Source: an uncultured Bacteroidota bacterium (GTDB lineage Bacteria > Bacteroidota > Bacteroidia > Bacteroidales > P3). Taken from it: a DNA stretch of 64,000 nucleotides. A program made the translations under genes and the position numbers. Positions 36,669-44,888 of this stretch are shown here, piece by piece. Position 1 is the stretch's first letter. Every line of letters starts with the position of its first letter. Location: positions 124,001 to 188,000 of the forward strand of contig CADAQX010000008.1 of NCBI GenBank assembly GCA_902790215.1, given 5' to 3'. The notes under the pieces were generated by a model, which was given only the letters and a program-made list of their open reading frames with translations, was not told the DNA's origin and ran no database searches.

Positions 36669-39524
36669 CTATTCCTCGGCGGGCCAGACGGGCTGGAGAT
36701 TGCGGTCGCCGTAGGCGTCGTCGATCTTGCTGATGGTCGGCCAGTACTTGTCGCCATGAGGCAGCGGGAAGGCTGCAGTCTGGCGGCTGTAGGGGTAGTT
36801 CCACTCGTCGGCGCAGACCACCTGCATGGTGTGGGGAGCGTTGGCGATGGGGTTGTTCTTCTCGTCGTACTTGCCGGTCATCACGTCGTCAATCTCCTTG
36901 CGGATGGCGATGAGGGCGTCGCAGAAGCGGTCGAGTTCGCTGAGGGGTTCGCTCTCGGTGGGTTCCACCATGAGGGTGTTGTGGACGGGGAATGCCACCG
37001 TGGGGGCGTGGAAGCCGTAGTCGTCGAGACGACGAGCAATGTCGCCGACACTGACCTTGAGGCTGAACTCGGAGAAATCGACAATCATCTCGTGGCCGCA
37101 CATGCCGTTCTTGTTGGTGTAGAGAATCTTGTAGTACTTCTGCAGACGGGCGCGGAGATAGTTGGCGTTGAGGATGGCGTGCTTGGTGGCTTCGGTGAGG
37201 CCGTTGCCGCCCAGCATGAGCAGGTAGCCGTAGCTGATGGGGAACAGCAGAGCGTTGCCGTAAGGCGCACCGGCCATGGCGTTGCCTTTCTTGCCGCCCA
37301 CTTCGACCTGGCCGTGCTTGGGCAGGAAGTCGAGCAGTTTGGCACTGACAGCGATGGGGCCGACACCGGCGCCGCCGCCGCCGTGAGGACCTGCGAAGGA
37401 TTTGTGCAGGTTGAGGTGGCACACGTCGGCACCCATGTGTCCGGGGCTGGTGAGGCCGATCTGGGCGTTCATGTTGGCACCGTCCATATAGACGAGGCCG
37501 CCGGCACCGTGGATGATGTCCACAATCTCGAGGATGCCCTCTTCAAAGGCACCGTGGGTGGAAGGATAGGTGATCATGATGCAGGCGAGGTTGTCCTTGT
37601 ACTGCTCCACCTTGGCTTTGAGGTCGTCGATATCGACATCGCCGCGGTCGTTGCATTTCACCACCACAACGGTCATGCCGGCCTTGGCGGCGCTGGCGGG
37701 GTTGGTGCCGTGGGCGCTGGCGGGGATGAGGCAGACATTGCGGTTGGGCTGTCCCTGGTCGATATGGTAGTTGCGGATGACGGTGAGGCCGCTGTACTCG
37801 CCTGCGGCACCGGAGTTGGGCTGCAGCGACACACCGGCGAAGCCGGTGACGATGGAGAGGAGGTCTTCCATCTCGTTGATCATCTCGGTCCAACCCTCGG
37901 TCTGGTCGGCGGGTGCGAAGGGGTGCATGGCGCCGAACTTGCTCCAGCTCAGGGGCAGCATTTCGGCAGCGGCATTCAGTTTCATGGTGCAGCTGCCCAG
38001 CGGAATCATGGCGCGGTTGAGGCTGAGGTCTTTCACCTCCAGTTTCTTCATGTAGCGCATCATCTCGGTCTCGCTGTGGTATTTGTGGAAGACGCTGTGG
38101 GTGAGATAAGGCGTGGTGCGCATCAGGTTCTCGGGCAGGGAGACGATGCTGGTGCAGCAGGAGCCCTGGCACTGCAGCAGTTCGGGTTTCTTGCCGGCAG
38201 CGGTGGCCAGAACGGTGATAATCTCGTTTACGTCGTCGCGGCTGGTGGTCTCGTCGATGCTGATGCCGATGCACTCCTCGCAGATGTAGCGGAAGTTGAT
38301 ATGGTGCTCAAGAGCCACTTTCTTCACCACGTCGGTGGGCACAGGGCACTGGAGGGCGAGGGTGTCGAAGAAAGCGCGGTTGTGCTGCTTGTAGCCGTAT
38401 TTCTCCAGTTCCTTGGCCAGCACGGTGGCAATGCTGTGGATGTTGCCGGCGATGTTGCGGATGCCTTCGGGACCGTGCCAAGCGGCATAGAAACCGCTCA
38501 TGATGGCCTGCAGGGCCGAAGCGGTGCAGATGTTCGAGGTGGCCTTGTCGCGTTTGATGTGCTGCTCACGCATGCCGAGAGCCATACGCAGGGCGGGATT
38601 GCCCTTCACGTCGATGCTCCAGCCGATGATGCGGCCGGGGAAGGCGCGCTTGAAGGTGTCGGTGATGGCAAAGAAACCGGCATGAGGACCGCCGAAGCCC
38701 ATGGGGAGGCCGAAACGCTGGTTGCTACCGAAGGCGCAGTCGGCGCCCATCTCGCCGGGAGTCTTCACCATGGCCAGAGCCATCAGGTCGGTGGCCATAC
38801 CCACGAAGATACCCTTCTCGTGGCACTTGGCGATGAAGTCGGTGTAGTCGCACACCTCGCCGAACTGGTTGGGGTTCTGCACCACCACGCCGAAATACTG
38901 GGCGGCGTCGAAGTCGAAGTCCTTCACGTTGCCGGTGACAATCTCAATGTTGCGGGGAGCGGCATTGGTGCGCATCACGTCGAGGGTCTGAGGCAGGATA
39001 CCGTTATCGACGAAAATCTTGTTGACACCATCCTTCTGAGCCTGGCGGCTGCGGCTGGCGAAGAACATCAGCATGCACTCGCCGCCGGCGGTGGCTTCGT
39101 CCAGCAGGCTGGCGTTGGCCATAGGCATGTGGGTCATGTCGGCCACCATGGTCTGATAGGTCATCAGGGCTTCGAGACGACCCTGGCTTATTTCGGTCTG
39201 ATAGGGAGTGTAGGCGGTGTACCAGCCGGCGTTCTCGAACACATTGCGCTGGATGACCGACGGGGTGATGGTGCCGTAGTAGCCCATACCGATGTAGGTC
39301 TTATACACTTTGTTCTTCTGTGCCAGCGAGCGGCAGCGGTTGAGGAACTCATATTCGTTGATGCCGTCGGCAATGGGCATCGGTTCTTTCAGGCGGATGG
39401 CGGCAGGCACAGCCTTGTCGATAAGTTCTTCCATCGAACTGACGCCGATTTCTTTCAGCATCTTCTGTTCGTCAGCAGGGTTGGAGACACCGTTGTGTCT
39501 CGGGGCGAAATTGTTGCTAATCAT
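36669..39524 (-). CDS. gcvP: Glycine dehydrogenase (decarboxylating), P-protein
   Basis: 951 residues, the full single-chain P-protein. The N-terminal half begins RHNGVSNPADEQKMLKEIGV and contains ASLLDEATAGGECMLMFF; the C-terminal half carries the PLP-lysine motif NLHKSFAGPHGGGGAG and the usual MDGANMNAQ. The enzyme decarboxylates glycine and passes the aminomethyl group to the GcvH lipoyl arm. No gcvT or gcvH is adjacent, as in other Bacteroidales where the genes are scattered. A TATCTTTG box lies 47 bases upstream of the start. The only oddity is an RR-to-AS variation near the end; the domain order is normal. Confidence 0.96.
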   Translation of the reverse strand: MISNNFAPRHNGVSNPADEQKMLKEIGVSSMEELIDKAVPAAIRLKEPMPIADGINEYEFLNRCRSLAQKNKVYKTYIGMGYYGTITPSVIQRNVFENAGWYTAYTPYQTEISQGRLEALMTYQTMVADMTHMPMANASLLDEATAGGECMLMFFASRSRQAQKDGVNKIFVDNGILPQTLDVMRTNAAPRNIEIVTGNVKDFDFDAAQYFGVVVQNPNQFGEVCDYTDFIAKCHEKGIFVGMATDLMALAMVKTPGEMGADCAFGSNQRFGLPMGFGGPHAGFFAITDTFKRAFPGRIIGWSIDVKGNPALRMALGMREQHIKRDKATSNICTASALQAIMSGFYAAWHGPEGIRNIAGNIHSIATVLAKELEKYGYKQHNRAFFDTLALQCPVPTDVVKKVALEHHINFRYICEECIGISIDETTSRDDVNEIITVLATAAGKKPELLQCQGSCCTSIVSLPENLMRTTPYLTHSVFHKYHSETEMMRYMKKLEVKDLSLNRAMIPLGSCTMKLNAAAEMLPLSWSKFGAMHPFAPADQTEGWTEMINEMEDLLSIVTGFAGVSLQPNSGAAGEYSGLTVIRNYHIDQGQPNRNVCLIPASAHGTNPASAAKAGMTVVVVKCNDRGDVDIDDLKAKVEQYKDNLACIMITYPSTHGAFEEGILEIVDIIHGAGGLVYMDGANMNAQIGLTSPGHMGADVCHLNLHKSFAGPHGGGGAGVGPIAVSAKLLDFLPKHGQVEVGGKKGNAMAGAPYGNALLFPISYGYLLMLGGNGLTEATKHAILNANYLRARLQKYYKILYTNKNGMCGHEMIVDFSEFSLKVSVGDIARRLDDYGFHAPTVAFPVHNTLMVEPTESEPLSELDRFCDALIAIRKEIDDVMTGKYDEKNNPIANAPHTMQVVCADEWNYPYSRQTAAFPLPHGDKYWPTISKIDDAYGDRNLQPVWPAEE

Positions 39525-39570
39525 ATTGTTGTATTAATTTTATAATTTATTTCTATAAAATATCAATCTA

Positions 39571-39578
39571 CAAAGATA
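39571..39578 (-). promoter_or_regulatory. -7 box of gcvP (TATCTTTG, minus strand)
   Basis: Plus-strand CAAAGATA, 47 bases before the gcvP ATG. No glycine riboswitch fold was noticed in the short leader. Confidence 0.75.
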
Positions 39579-39840
39579 CATATTTTGTTTGAAATAAACA
39601 CAAATGTTGGGAAAAAAACGTTTTGTTTTAACATCTAACCCGCCATTCCAGTGAAGGAAAATGGCGGCAGTGGGCTTCAATCGTGTATGGGGAGGGCTAT
39701 TAATTGCCTGCAATTCTTATCAAATTCAAAGTGTGAAATTTAAAAATTCTTTAATTCTCAAATTCTTGATAAAAAGAAATCCCTTATTATGGAACCTAAA
39801 AATAATCCCCCCAGAAAGAAGCATTCATGATAATAATAAA

Positions 39841-39893
39841 CACGAATTGTCATGTAATTATCAAGAATTTATGACAATTCATGATAATTCGTG
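39841..39893. repeat. CACGAATTGTCAT palindrome
   Basis: CACGAATT pairs with AATTCGTG at the ends and ATTGTCAT with ATGACAAT inside; the right half carries an extra CATGATAATT. Related words (CACGAATTGCCATTAATTGTCATTAATT) recur near 49935-49963 and ATTGCCATTATCTGTCATTAA near 55254, so it is another short dispersed family. Confidence 0.6.
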
Positions 39894-39959
39894 TTTAAAA
39901 AAGTATTATTTGTTTGAATAATTATTGGAGGTTGTCCAGTTTGACAAGTATAATCAGTT

Positions 39960-40076
39960 GTTGATTTCTTGATTGTGTAAATTCGTTGTCCGTTGATAAG
40001 TTGATAAGTTTATACGGCTCGCATCATATCAACATATCAACATATCAACAAAACACAAGCCTTCAAGCAATCACTC
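39960..40076. repeat. Nested word-repeat hairpin (GTTGATAAG family)
   Basis: GTTGATAAGTTGATAAGTTT faces ATATCAACATATCAACATA around the conserved core ATACGGCTCGCATCAT. Outer words TTGATTTCTTGATTG and CTTCAAGCAATCACTCAAG flank it. It abuts copy 2 of the 247-bp repeat. Confidence 0.8.
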
Positions 40077-40323
40077 AAGCGTCGTCATTTATTCGCTCGT
40101 TATTCGATCGTTTTCCACTCTTTTTCCGTTTCAGAAAGGGAAAAATGAGGGAAACATATCGGAAAACGATAGGATAAAGATCGACACAGCATCGAGCCCG
40201 GAAGGCTCCCTGAGGAACGTTGGGGACAAATATACGACACTATCGGAACAGTGACGACAGTTGGCGAAAGATGGCGTAATCCCTCACAGAATAAAAAGTA
40301 ACTTCCGCGCGAAGCGGCAAGCG
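40077..40323. repeat. 247-bp dispersed repeat, copy 2
   Basis: Same orientation and extent as 19371-19616 (AAGCGTCGTCATTTATTCG to GCGCGAAGCGGCAAGC). It stands at the left border of the defence region and ends 3 bases before the stop of the HExxH membrane-protein gene. Confidence 0.88.
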
Positions 40324-40325
40324 TC

Positions 40326-41042
40326 TCACTGAAAAAAACGCTTGCCGAAGCGGTCGGCGCGCCGTTCTGCCCAGAAGTCATCGTGGCGGTGGCGCGCCTT
40401 GGGGCTCAGCCCCAAGGCCTGGCTTACGAGGCTGGGCAGCCCCACTACGGGCAGGTAGAGCCAACCCCACAGCTGGCTATCGACCGTGTGGCCGTATTCA
40501 TGCCTGAAGATGTTGAAAGGGCTGTGCTGGGCATACTGCTCGAAATCGTCCCCGATGCCGCCGCTCACCCACATATTCGCAAAACACCCCAACGACACAC
40601 CCGCATAGGCACGAGGCACCCAGTGCCTGCCGGTCACAAAGGTGACGCCCTCCAGCGTGTCCACCCGCTCCACACGGCCGACAATGTTGCGCCACTGGGC
40701 AAAGAGATAGCCCGTCCACAGCTGCGGCAGCTCCCACACAAAACGGGTCAACGCCTGCCCTATCCCCCGCAGCGGACGGCGGGCAAAACGGTAGCGACCG
40801 GCAAAGATTCGCAAGGCCTTGGCCGGATGCACCAGCAGCCCTACGGCGGTGGTGAGCAGCATCAATCCCTTGCACCCCAGCAGCAGCCACCCTCCTGCCC
40901 TGCCCCACTCCGAGTCCGAGAGCACCAGCCACACGGCCAACGCCCACACAAGCCCGTTTTCGGCCAAAGCAATCGCACGGACAATCATACGATAAACGAC
41001 TGAATCTTTATTATTTAAAGAATGTTTCATAAACCGTTGCAT
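40326..41042 (-). CDS. Membrane protein with HEYGH motif
   Basis: 238 residues (234 if the second Met at 41030 is used). Two or three N-terminal hydrophobic segments (about 20-45, 52-70) and a region with FNIFRHEYGHTVDSQLWG, where HEYGH fits the zinc-binding HExxH of metallopeptidases, then LYLPVVGLPSLVSQ and a C-terminal FWAERRADRFGKRFF whose Glu could be a third ligand. It resembles an uncharacterised Bacteroidetes family seen as short HEYGH membrane proteins. Substrate unknown. The stop lies at the edge of the 247-bp repeat, and the final codons form one side of a CGGCAAGCG/CGCTTGCCG stem with the repeat. The neighbour upstream is 16 bases away. Confidence 0.75.
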   Translation of the reverse strand: MQRFMKHSLNNKDSVVYRMIVRAIALAENGLVWALAVWLVLSDSEWGRAGGWLLLGCKGLMLLTTAVGLLVHPAKALRIFAGRYRFARRPLRGIGQALTRFVWELPQLWTGYLFAQWRNIVGRVERVDTLEGVTFVTGRHWVPRAYAGVSLGCFANMWVSGGIGDDFEQYAQHSPFNIFRHEYGHTVDSQLWGWLYLPVVGLPSLVSQALGLSPKARHRHDDFWAERRADRFGKRFFQ

Positions 41043-41058
41043 TAATTGCCTTTCGTCC

Positions 41059-42522
41059 CTATAATCCCATTGCGTCGCGGGTGCGGTTCAACGTATTCCT
41101 GCCCACCACATAGGCGTAGCAAGCCGACGGCATATACTGCAGGTTGCCCCACGGCAGGCTCTTCAGCCCGCTACGGGTCATAGTGGTCACCAACGCCTGC
41201 GACAACCCGTTGGTTTGCATAAACGAGCGCAGCGAACGCAGCTCGTTGGGACTCTCGAAATAGCGGTCGCTCCACTTCACCTCTACAGCCCAGTCGGGCT
41301 TCAACTTGCCCGGATTCACGCCCACAATGTCCACCTCGCCCATCTCCTTGTTGCTCTGCCTCCAGTTGGCATAGGTCACGTCCGCTCCCAGGCGCGGAAT
41401 CCACTGGGCATAGATGGCCGTTTCCACTATCGAGCCTATCATATCGTCCTCCATATTGATGGGCTGGAACAGAGCGCAGCGCAACGACGGATTGGTCAGG
41501 TAAATCTTAAAGCTGTGCTCACGCTGATAGCGCTTGGCGGTGTCGTCAATCCTGTGGATAACCTTCAGCAGGAATGCCGCCTCCAGATACTGCACATATT
41601 TGCGCAGGGTTTCCTTCTTCACGCCCGTGTTCGACGCCAGGCTCTCATACGAGAACTCGTTGCCCGAATTGTAGGCAATCATCGTAAACAGCGAGTTCAG
41701 CTCCTGCACGTCGGAGATGCCGTAGAGGCTGGGGAGGTCGCGCAGCAGCACTTTGTCGATGATATCGTGCCGTATATACTGCCCGGGGTCGTTCTGCAGC
41801 TGGCTGTTGAACGCCACCTCGGGATAGCCGCCGAAATTCAGGTAGTCAACAAAGGTGCTGTTCAGCCGCCCGATGTCCTTGGCCTCGAAACAGTGGGTCT
41901 TGTGCCCGTTCCAGTCCAGCGACGACTCCCTGAGCAGATGGTCTTCGTGCCTGAGCCTCACATACTCAAAGAACGTCAGCGGAGGCAGACTGAAGTCGCT
42001 GAAACGGCCTGCGCCGCTCTCGTTGCTGTTCTTCTTCAAGGCCGCCGCCGCGCTGCCCGAGGCCACAAAGCGCACATTCCTGTAGGTATCGACAAGCGAT
42101 TTCAGGTGAACCTCCCATTCCTTCAAATACTGCACCTCGTCGTAAAACACATAGCACTCCTCCTGCATCCATTCGCTATTGCCCGAAGCCCGCATGGCCA
42201 ATCCCAGCAGTTGCTCCAACTGAACCCCGTTGTAGATGGGTGTTTCTACGGATATATATACAATGTTTTTCGGTGCCACACCATTGTTTATCAGTTGTTG
42301 GATGGTATGGTGTATCATCACCGTCTTGCCCACTCGACGGGGACCCATAAGTATCTGGGCGCGGTTCACCTTGCGGTTGCGCACCAATGGATAGAAGATG
42401 TCGAGATAGGCGCGAGGCATCATCTTCTCGAAATAGGGGGTTATATGCCCGTTCTTCCACCACGGGTTGTCTATTATCAGTCTCCCAATAATCTGCTTTT
42501 CAATATATTCGTTCAATACCAT
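41059..42522 (-). CDS. AAA ATPase with DUF4143 domain
   Basis: 487 residues from the ATG at 42522; an ATG at 42561 lies upstream of the -7 box and cannot be used. Walker A is GPRRVGKT, Walker B CYVFYDEVQY, and sensor VASGSAAAALKK. A C-terminal DUF4143 domain, which resembles an archaeal Holliday-junction resolvase/nuclease fold, includes GADVTYANWRQSNKEMGEVD and WAVEVKWSDRY. Members of this family are widespread, often multi-copy, in Bacteroidetes and are suspected of defence or regulatory roles, but no activity is assigned. A degraded relative lies at 53046-53153. Confidence 0.88.
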   Translation of the reverse strand: MVLNEYIEKQIIGRLIIDNPWWKNGHITPYFEKMMPRAYLDIFYPLVRNRKVNRAQILMGPRRVGKTVMIHHTIQQLINNGVAPKNIVYISVETPIYNGVQLEQLLGLAMRASGNSEWMQEECYVFYDEVQYLKEWEVHLKSLVDTYRNVRFVASGSAAAALKKNSNESGAGRFSDFSLPPLTFFEYVRLRHEDHLLRESSLDWNGHKTHCFEAKDIGRLNSTFVDYLNFGGYPEVAFNSQLQNDPGQYIRHDIIDKVLLRDLPSLYGISDVQELNSLFTMIAYNSGNEFSYESLASNTGVKKETLRKYVQYLEAAFLLKVIHRIDDTAKRYQREHSFKIYLTNPSLRCALFQPINMEDDMIGSIVETAIYAQWIPRLGADVTYANWRQSNKEMGEVDIVGVNPGKLKPDWAVEVKWSDRYFESPNELRSLRSFMQTNGLSQALVTTMTRSGLKSLPWGNLQYMPSACYAYVVGRNTLNRTRDAMGL

Positions 42523-42550
42523 AACATTATTCCATTGTTCGTTCCGACTG

Positions 42551-42558
42551 CAAAGATA
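42551..42558 (-). promoter_or_regulatory. -7 box of the DUF4143 ATPase (TATCTTTG, minus strand)
   Basis: Plus-strand CAAAGATA 29 bases before the ATG at 42522. It decides the start of the gene. Confidence 0.8.
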
Positions 42559-42592
42559 CAACTATTTTTCCATGTTGACACTTTTTTTATTT

Positions 42593-42738
42593 CTTATTTG
42601 GCATTTTAACCATTAATTAGTGCAAATCACCCCTGATTTTACCATATATTTTTCTTATTTTCCTTTCGTATATTACACTATTACAATTTATTATATGCCG
42701 TTTGCCAAATAAGACTATTTTTTCATGCTTATTTGGCA
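42593..42738. repeat. Three copies of CTTATTTGGCA, two forming an inverted repeat
   Basis: CTTATTTGGCA occurs at 42593-42603 and 42728-42738, and its exact reverse complement at 42703-42713. The last two make a perfect 11-bp stem with a 14-base loop. The sequence lies in the divergent spacer between the ATPase and the type III modification gene. It could be an operator or the ends of a lost insertion. Confidence 0.6.
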
Positions 42739-42855
42739 TAACGTTTGTAACTTGCTGATAACACATCGTGCGGAAGCCCCCATACAGCCCTATCCCGAAG
42801 ATGATAAAAACAAGCGAGCGCAAAAGAATTTTCACAACGAGTGAAAAATAAAGTG

Positions 42856-42863
42856 TATCTTTG
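42856..42863 (+). promoter_or_regulatory. -7 box (TATCTTTG) far upstream of mod
   Basis: AAGTGTATCTTTGCAAAG, a perfect box 320 bases before the mod start. A transcript from about 42870 would carry the nested hairpin at 42999-43106 in its leader or release it as a small RNA. Confidence 0.75.
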
Positions 42864-42998
42864 CAAAGTCAAAAGCCGCACACCCTGCGACCCGACGACA
42901 CAGCAAACAACAATGTACAACATAAATAAAACGAAATAAAAAGACAGAAACAGTAACAACTTAAACGACATATTATAAGGCATTTTTGCTTTTCAAGT

Positions 42999-43106
42999 GA
43001 TTGGAAATCTGGACAATTTTTAATCCCAACGAGAAGGCAGAAATGCTCACGGTGCTATCCGTGGGCTTTCTCGTTTTGGGATATAGGCAGTCCAGAGCCT
43101 CCAATC
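42999..43106 (+). ncRNA. Candidate structured RNA or long leader element
   Basis: Five stacked stems: GATTGGA/TCCAATC (42999-43005 with 43100-43106), CTGGAC/GTCCAG (43009-43014 with 43090-43095), ATCCCAA/TTGGGAT (43023-43029 with 43076-43082), CGAGAA/TTCTCG (43030-43035 with 43068-43073) and GCTCACGG/CCGTGGGC (43045-43052 with 43059-43066, one G-U), capped by a TGCTAT loop. It is downstream of a perfect -7 box and 77 bases before the mod ATG. I do not recognise a known RNA family. It may be a small RNA, a leader that controls the restriction-modification genes, or a recombination site. Unlike the word-repeat hairpins, its arms are not built of repeated words. Confidence 0.6.
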
Positions 43107-43182
43107 AGACAGAAGTTCACGGATTTCTTTTGTGATTGTTTGGGAAGCAAAAGTACTTTACAACCTAAACAATCAGATAGAG

Positions 43183-44883
43183 ATGCAAGATACACAAGAA
43201 GAATTAGCCCAAAAAGTGCGAGATCTGCAGAAGGAGGTTGAACAGCTGAGATCCCAGCTGAAAGAGAGTCGTTCTTTACTTACGTGGATGAACGTGCCTG
43301 AAGCGTTTGAGAAAGAAAGTGAGAATAAGATACCCGTTTTAGAAGAAGTGCGGGAATTGAAAATCCACAATGATGATGGGAAACCCACCCATATTCTGAT
43401 AGAAGGAGACAACTACCATGCACTAACATGCTTGAACTATACACATCGGGGAGATATAGATGTAATCTATATTGATCCTCCGTACAACACGGGGAAAAAG
43501 GATGATTTTATCTATAATGACGCGAGGTTTCTAGAAGAATATCCAGATGGAACGCCCATCCCCAAAAATCATCCCCAGCGACACAGTACTTGGCTATCAT
43601 TTATGGAGAAAAGGCTCCGTCTTGCTTATGAGTTATTGTCAGACAGTGGTACTATTTTTATATCAATTGATGATAATGAGCAGGCCAATTTAAAATTGCT
43701 CTGTGATGATATATTTGGAAGAGATAATTTTATAGCTCAAATTGTCTGGGAACGGGCATATTCTCCAATTGGGTTGAAAAAACACTTCTCTGAATCACAT
43801 GACTACATTCTTGCATACGCTAAAAAAATAGAAAACGCAGTCTGCAATGGATTGCCTCGAACAGAAGAAGCTAACGAACGATATTCCAATCCTGACAATG
43901 ACCCAAGAGGCGTTTGGACTTCTTCGGATATGACAGTTGGGCCTGTCGCAGAAGATAAGTTATACGACATAATTGCCCCCAATGGTAGAGTATTGAGACC
44001 TGCAAGCGGAAGATGTTGGCTGTATACAAAAGATAGATACGAAGATATGAGAACAGACAATCGTTTGTGGTTTGGGGAAGAAGGTAATAATATGCCCCGT
44101 GTAAAGAAGTTTCTTTCTGAAGTCAAACAGAGTATCACTCCTATGACTGTTTGGCATTATTCAGAAGTAGGACATTCTCAAGATGCCACAAAGGAATTGA
44201 AAGATATCTTTGGAGGGGAAGCTCGTTTTACTTTCCCCAAATCCGTAAAACTAATCAAGAGAATTGTTCAGTTATACAGCCGGAGAGATTCAATTGTCTT
44301 GGACTTTTTTGCTGGCAGCGGTACTACACTTCATGCTGTAATGCAGTTGAACGAGGAAGACGAGGGCAAGAGACAATGTATTCTATGCCAAATAAACGAG
44401 GCAAATATCTGTAGAGGTGTGACGTATGAGCGTAACAGACGTGTGATGCAAGGGTATCAAGACAGTAAAGGCAAGGAGGTGGTAGGCTTAGGAAACTCAC
44501 TGAAATATTATCGCACCGCATTTGTTGGGAAAAATCAGCCGAAAGCTGCGACAGATGATGATAAGCTGACCCTTTCAAAGAAAGCTGGCTGCTTGTTAGG
44601 GTTGGCAGAGAACACTCTTTATGAGTCGTTGACGACGGATTATTACCAATTCTATACGGATGAAAATGGGCGTTGGACATGCATCTATTTTCAAGAGGAC
44701 TACTCACACTTTGAAAAGTTCCGCCAAAAGGTGGTAGAAATAGAAGGAAAAGAAAAATGTGTGTATGTGTTTAGCTGGACAGATGGAGCGGAGTTTGCCA
44801 CAGAATTTGAGTTTGAAAATAATGTTACAGTGAAGAGCATACCACAACCCATTTTAGACATTTACAAATCATTGAATGCATAA
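43183..44883 (+). CDS. mod: Type III restriction-modification DNA methyltransferase (Mod)
   Basis: 566 residues from the ATG at 43183, which starts a coiled-coil leader (MQDTQEELAQKVRDLQKEVE); an in-frame codon at 43132 gives an unlikely N-terminus. The catalytic motif DPPYNTG is at residue 98 and precedes the SAM motif FAGSGTTLH at 376-384, the beta-class order typical of type III adenine methyltransferases. The target-recognition region lies between them. The protein methylates one DNA strand at an asymmetric site and is the specificity subunit for the Res partner, which begins 5 bases after the stop. Less GC-rich than the chromosomal genes around. Confidence 0.95.
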   Translation: MQDTQEELAQKVRDLQKEVEQLRSQLKESRSLLTWMNVPEAFEKESENKIPVLEEVRELKIHNDDGKPTHILIEGDNYHALTCLNYTHRGDIDVIYIDPPYNTGKKDDFIYNDARFLEEYPDGTPIPKNHPQRHSTWLSFMEKRLRLAYELLSDSGTIFISIDDNEQANLKLLCDDIFGRDNFIAQIVWERAYSPIGLKKHFSESHDYILAYAKKIENAVCNGLPRTEEANERYSNPDNDPRGVWTSSDMTVGPVAEDKLYDIIAPNGRVLRPASGRCWLYTKDRYEDMRTDNRLWFGEEGNNMPRVKKFLSEVKQSITPMTVWHYSEVGHSQDATKELKDIFGGEARFTFPKSVKLIKRIVQLYSRRDSIVLDFFAGSGTTLHAVMQLNEEDEGKRQCILCQINEANICRGVTYERNRRVMQGYQDSKGKEVVGLGNSLKYYRTAFVGKNQPKAATDDDKLTLSKKAGCLLGLAENTLYESLTTDYYQFYTDENGRWTCIYFQEDYSHFEKFRQKVVEIEGKEKCVYVFSWTDGAEFATEFEFENNVTVKSIPQPILDIYKSLNA

Positions 44884-44888
44884 GGAGT

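Larger units (their letters stand above)
39525..39959. other. 435-bp spacer upstream of gcvP
   Basis: It contains the gcvP promoter and an imperfect palindrome (39841-39893). An 86-codon plus-strand frame (39661-39921) runs through it but has no start context or recognisable product, and its second half is the palindrome. The spacer is AT-rich and otherwise blank. Confidence 0.6.

Noticed and set aside
36597-39545. A 982-codon plus-strand reading frame opposite gcvP, and similar long frames opposite gyrA (21417-23477) and the glycosyltransferase (1343-2719, minus)
   Set aside because: They are exact mirror frames of well-recognised genes with strong third-base bias; their translations are Val/Ala/His-rich with no family signature.
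39661-39921. 86-codon ORF upstream of gcvP
   Set aside because: No promoter, and its second half is the palindrome at 39841-39893.
42999-43106. Retron msr-msd RNA or integron attC site
   Set aside because: No reverse transcriptase or integrase gene is nearby, and the attC core boxes are not present.
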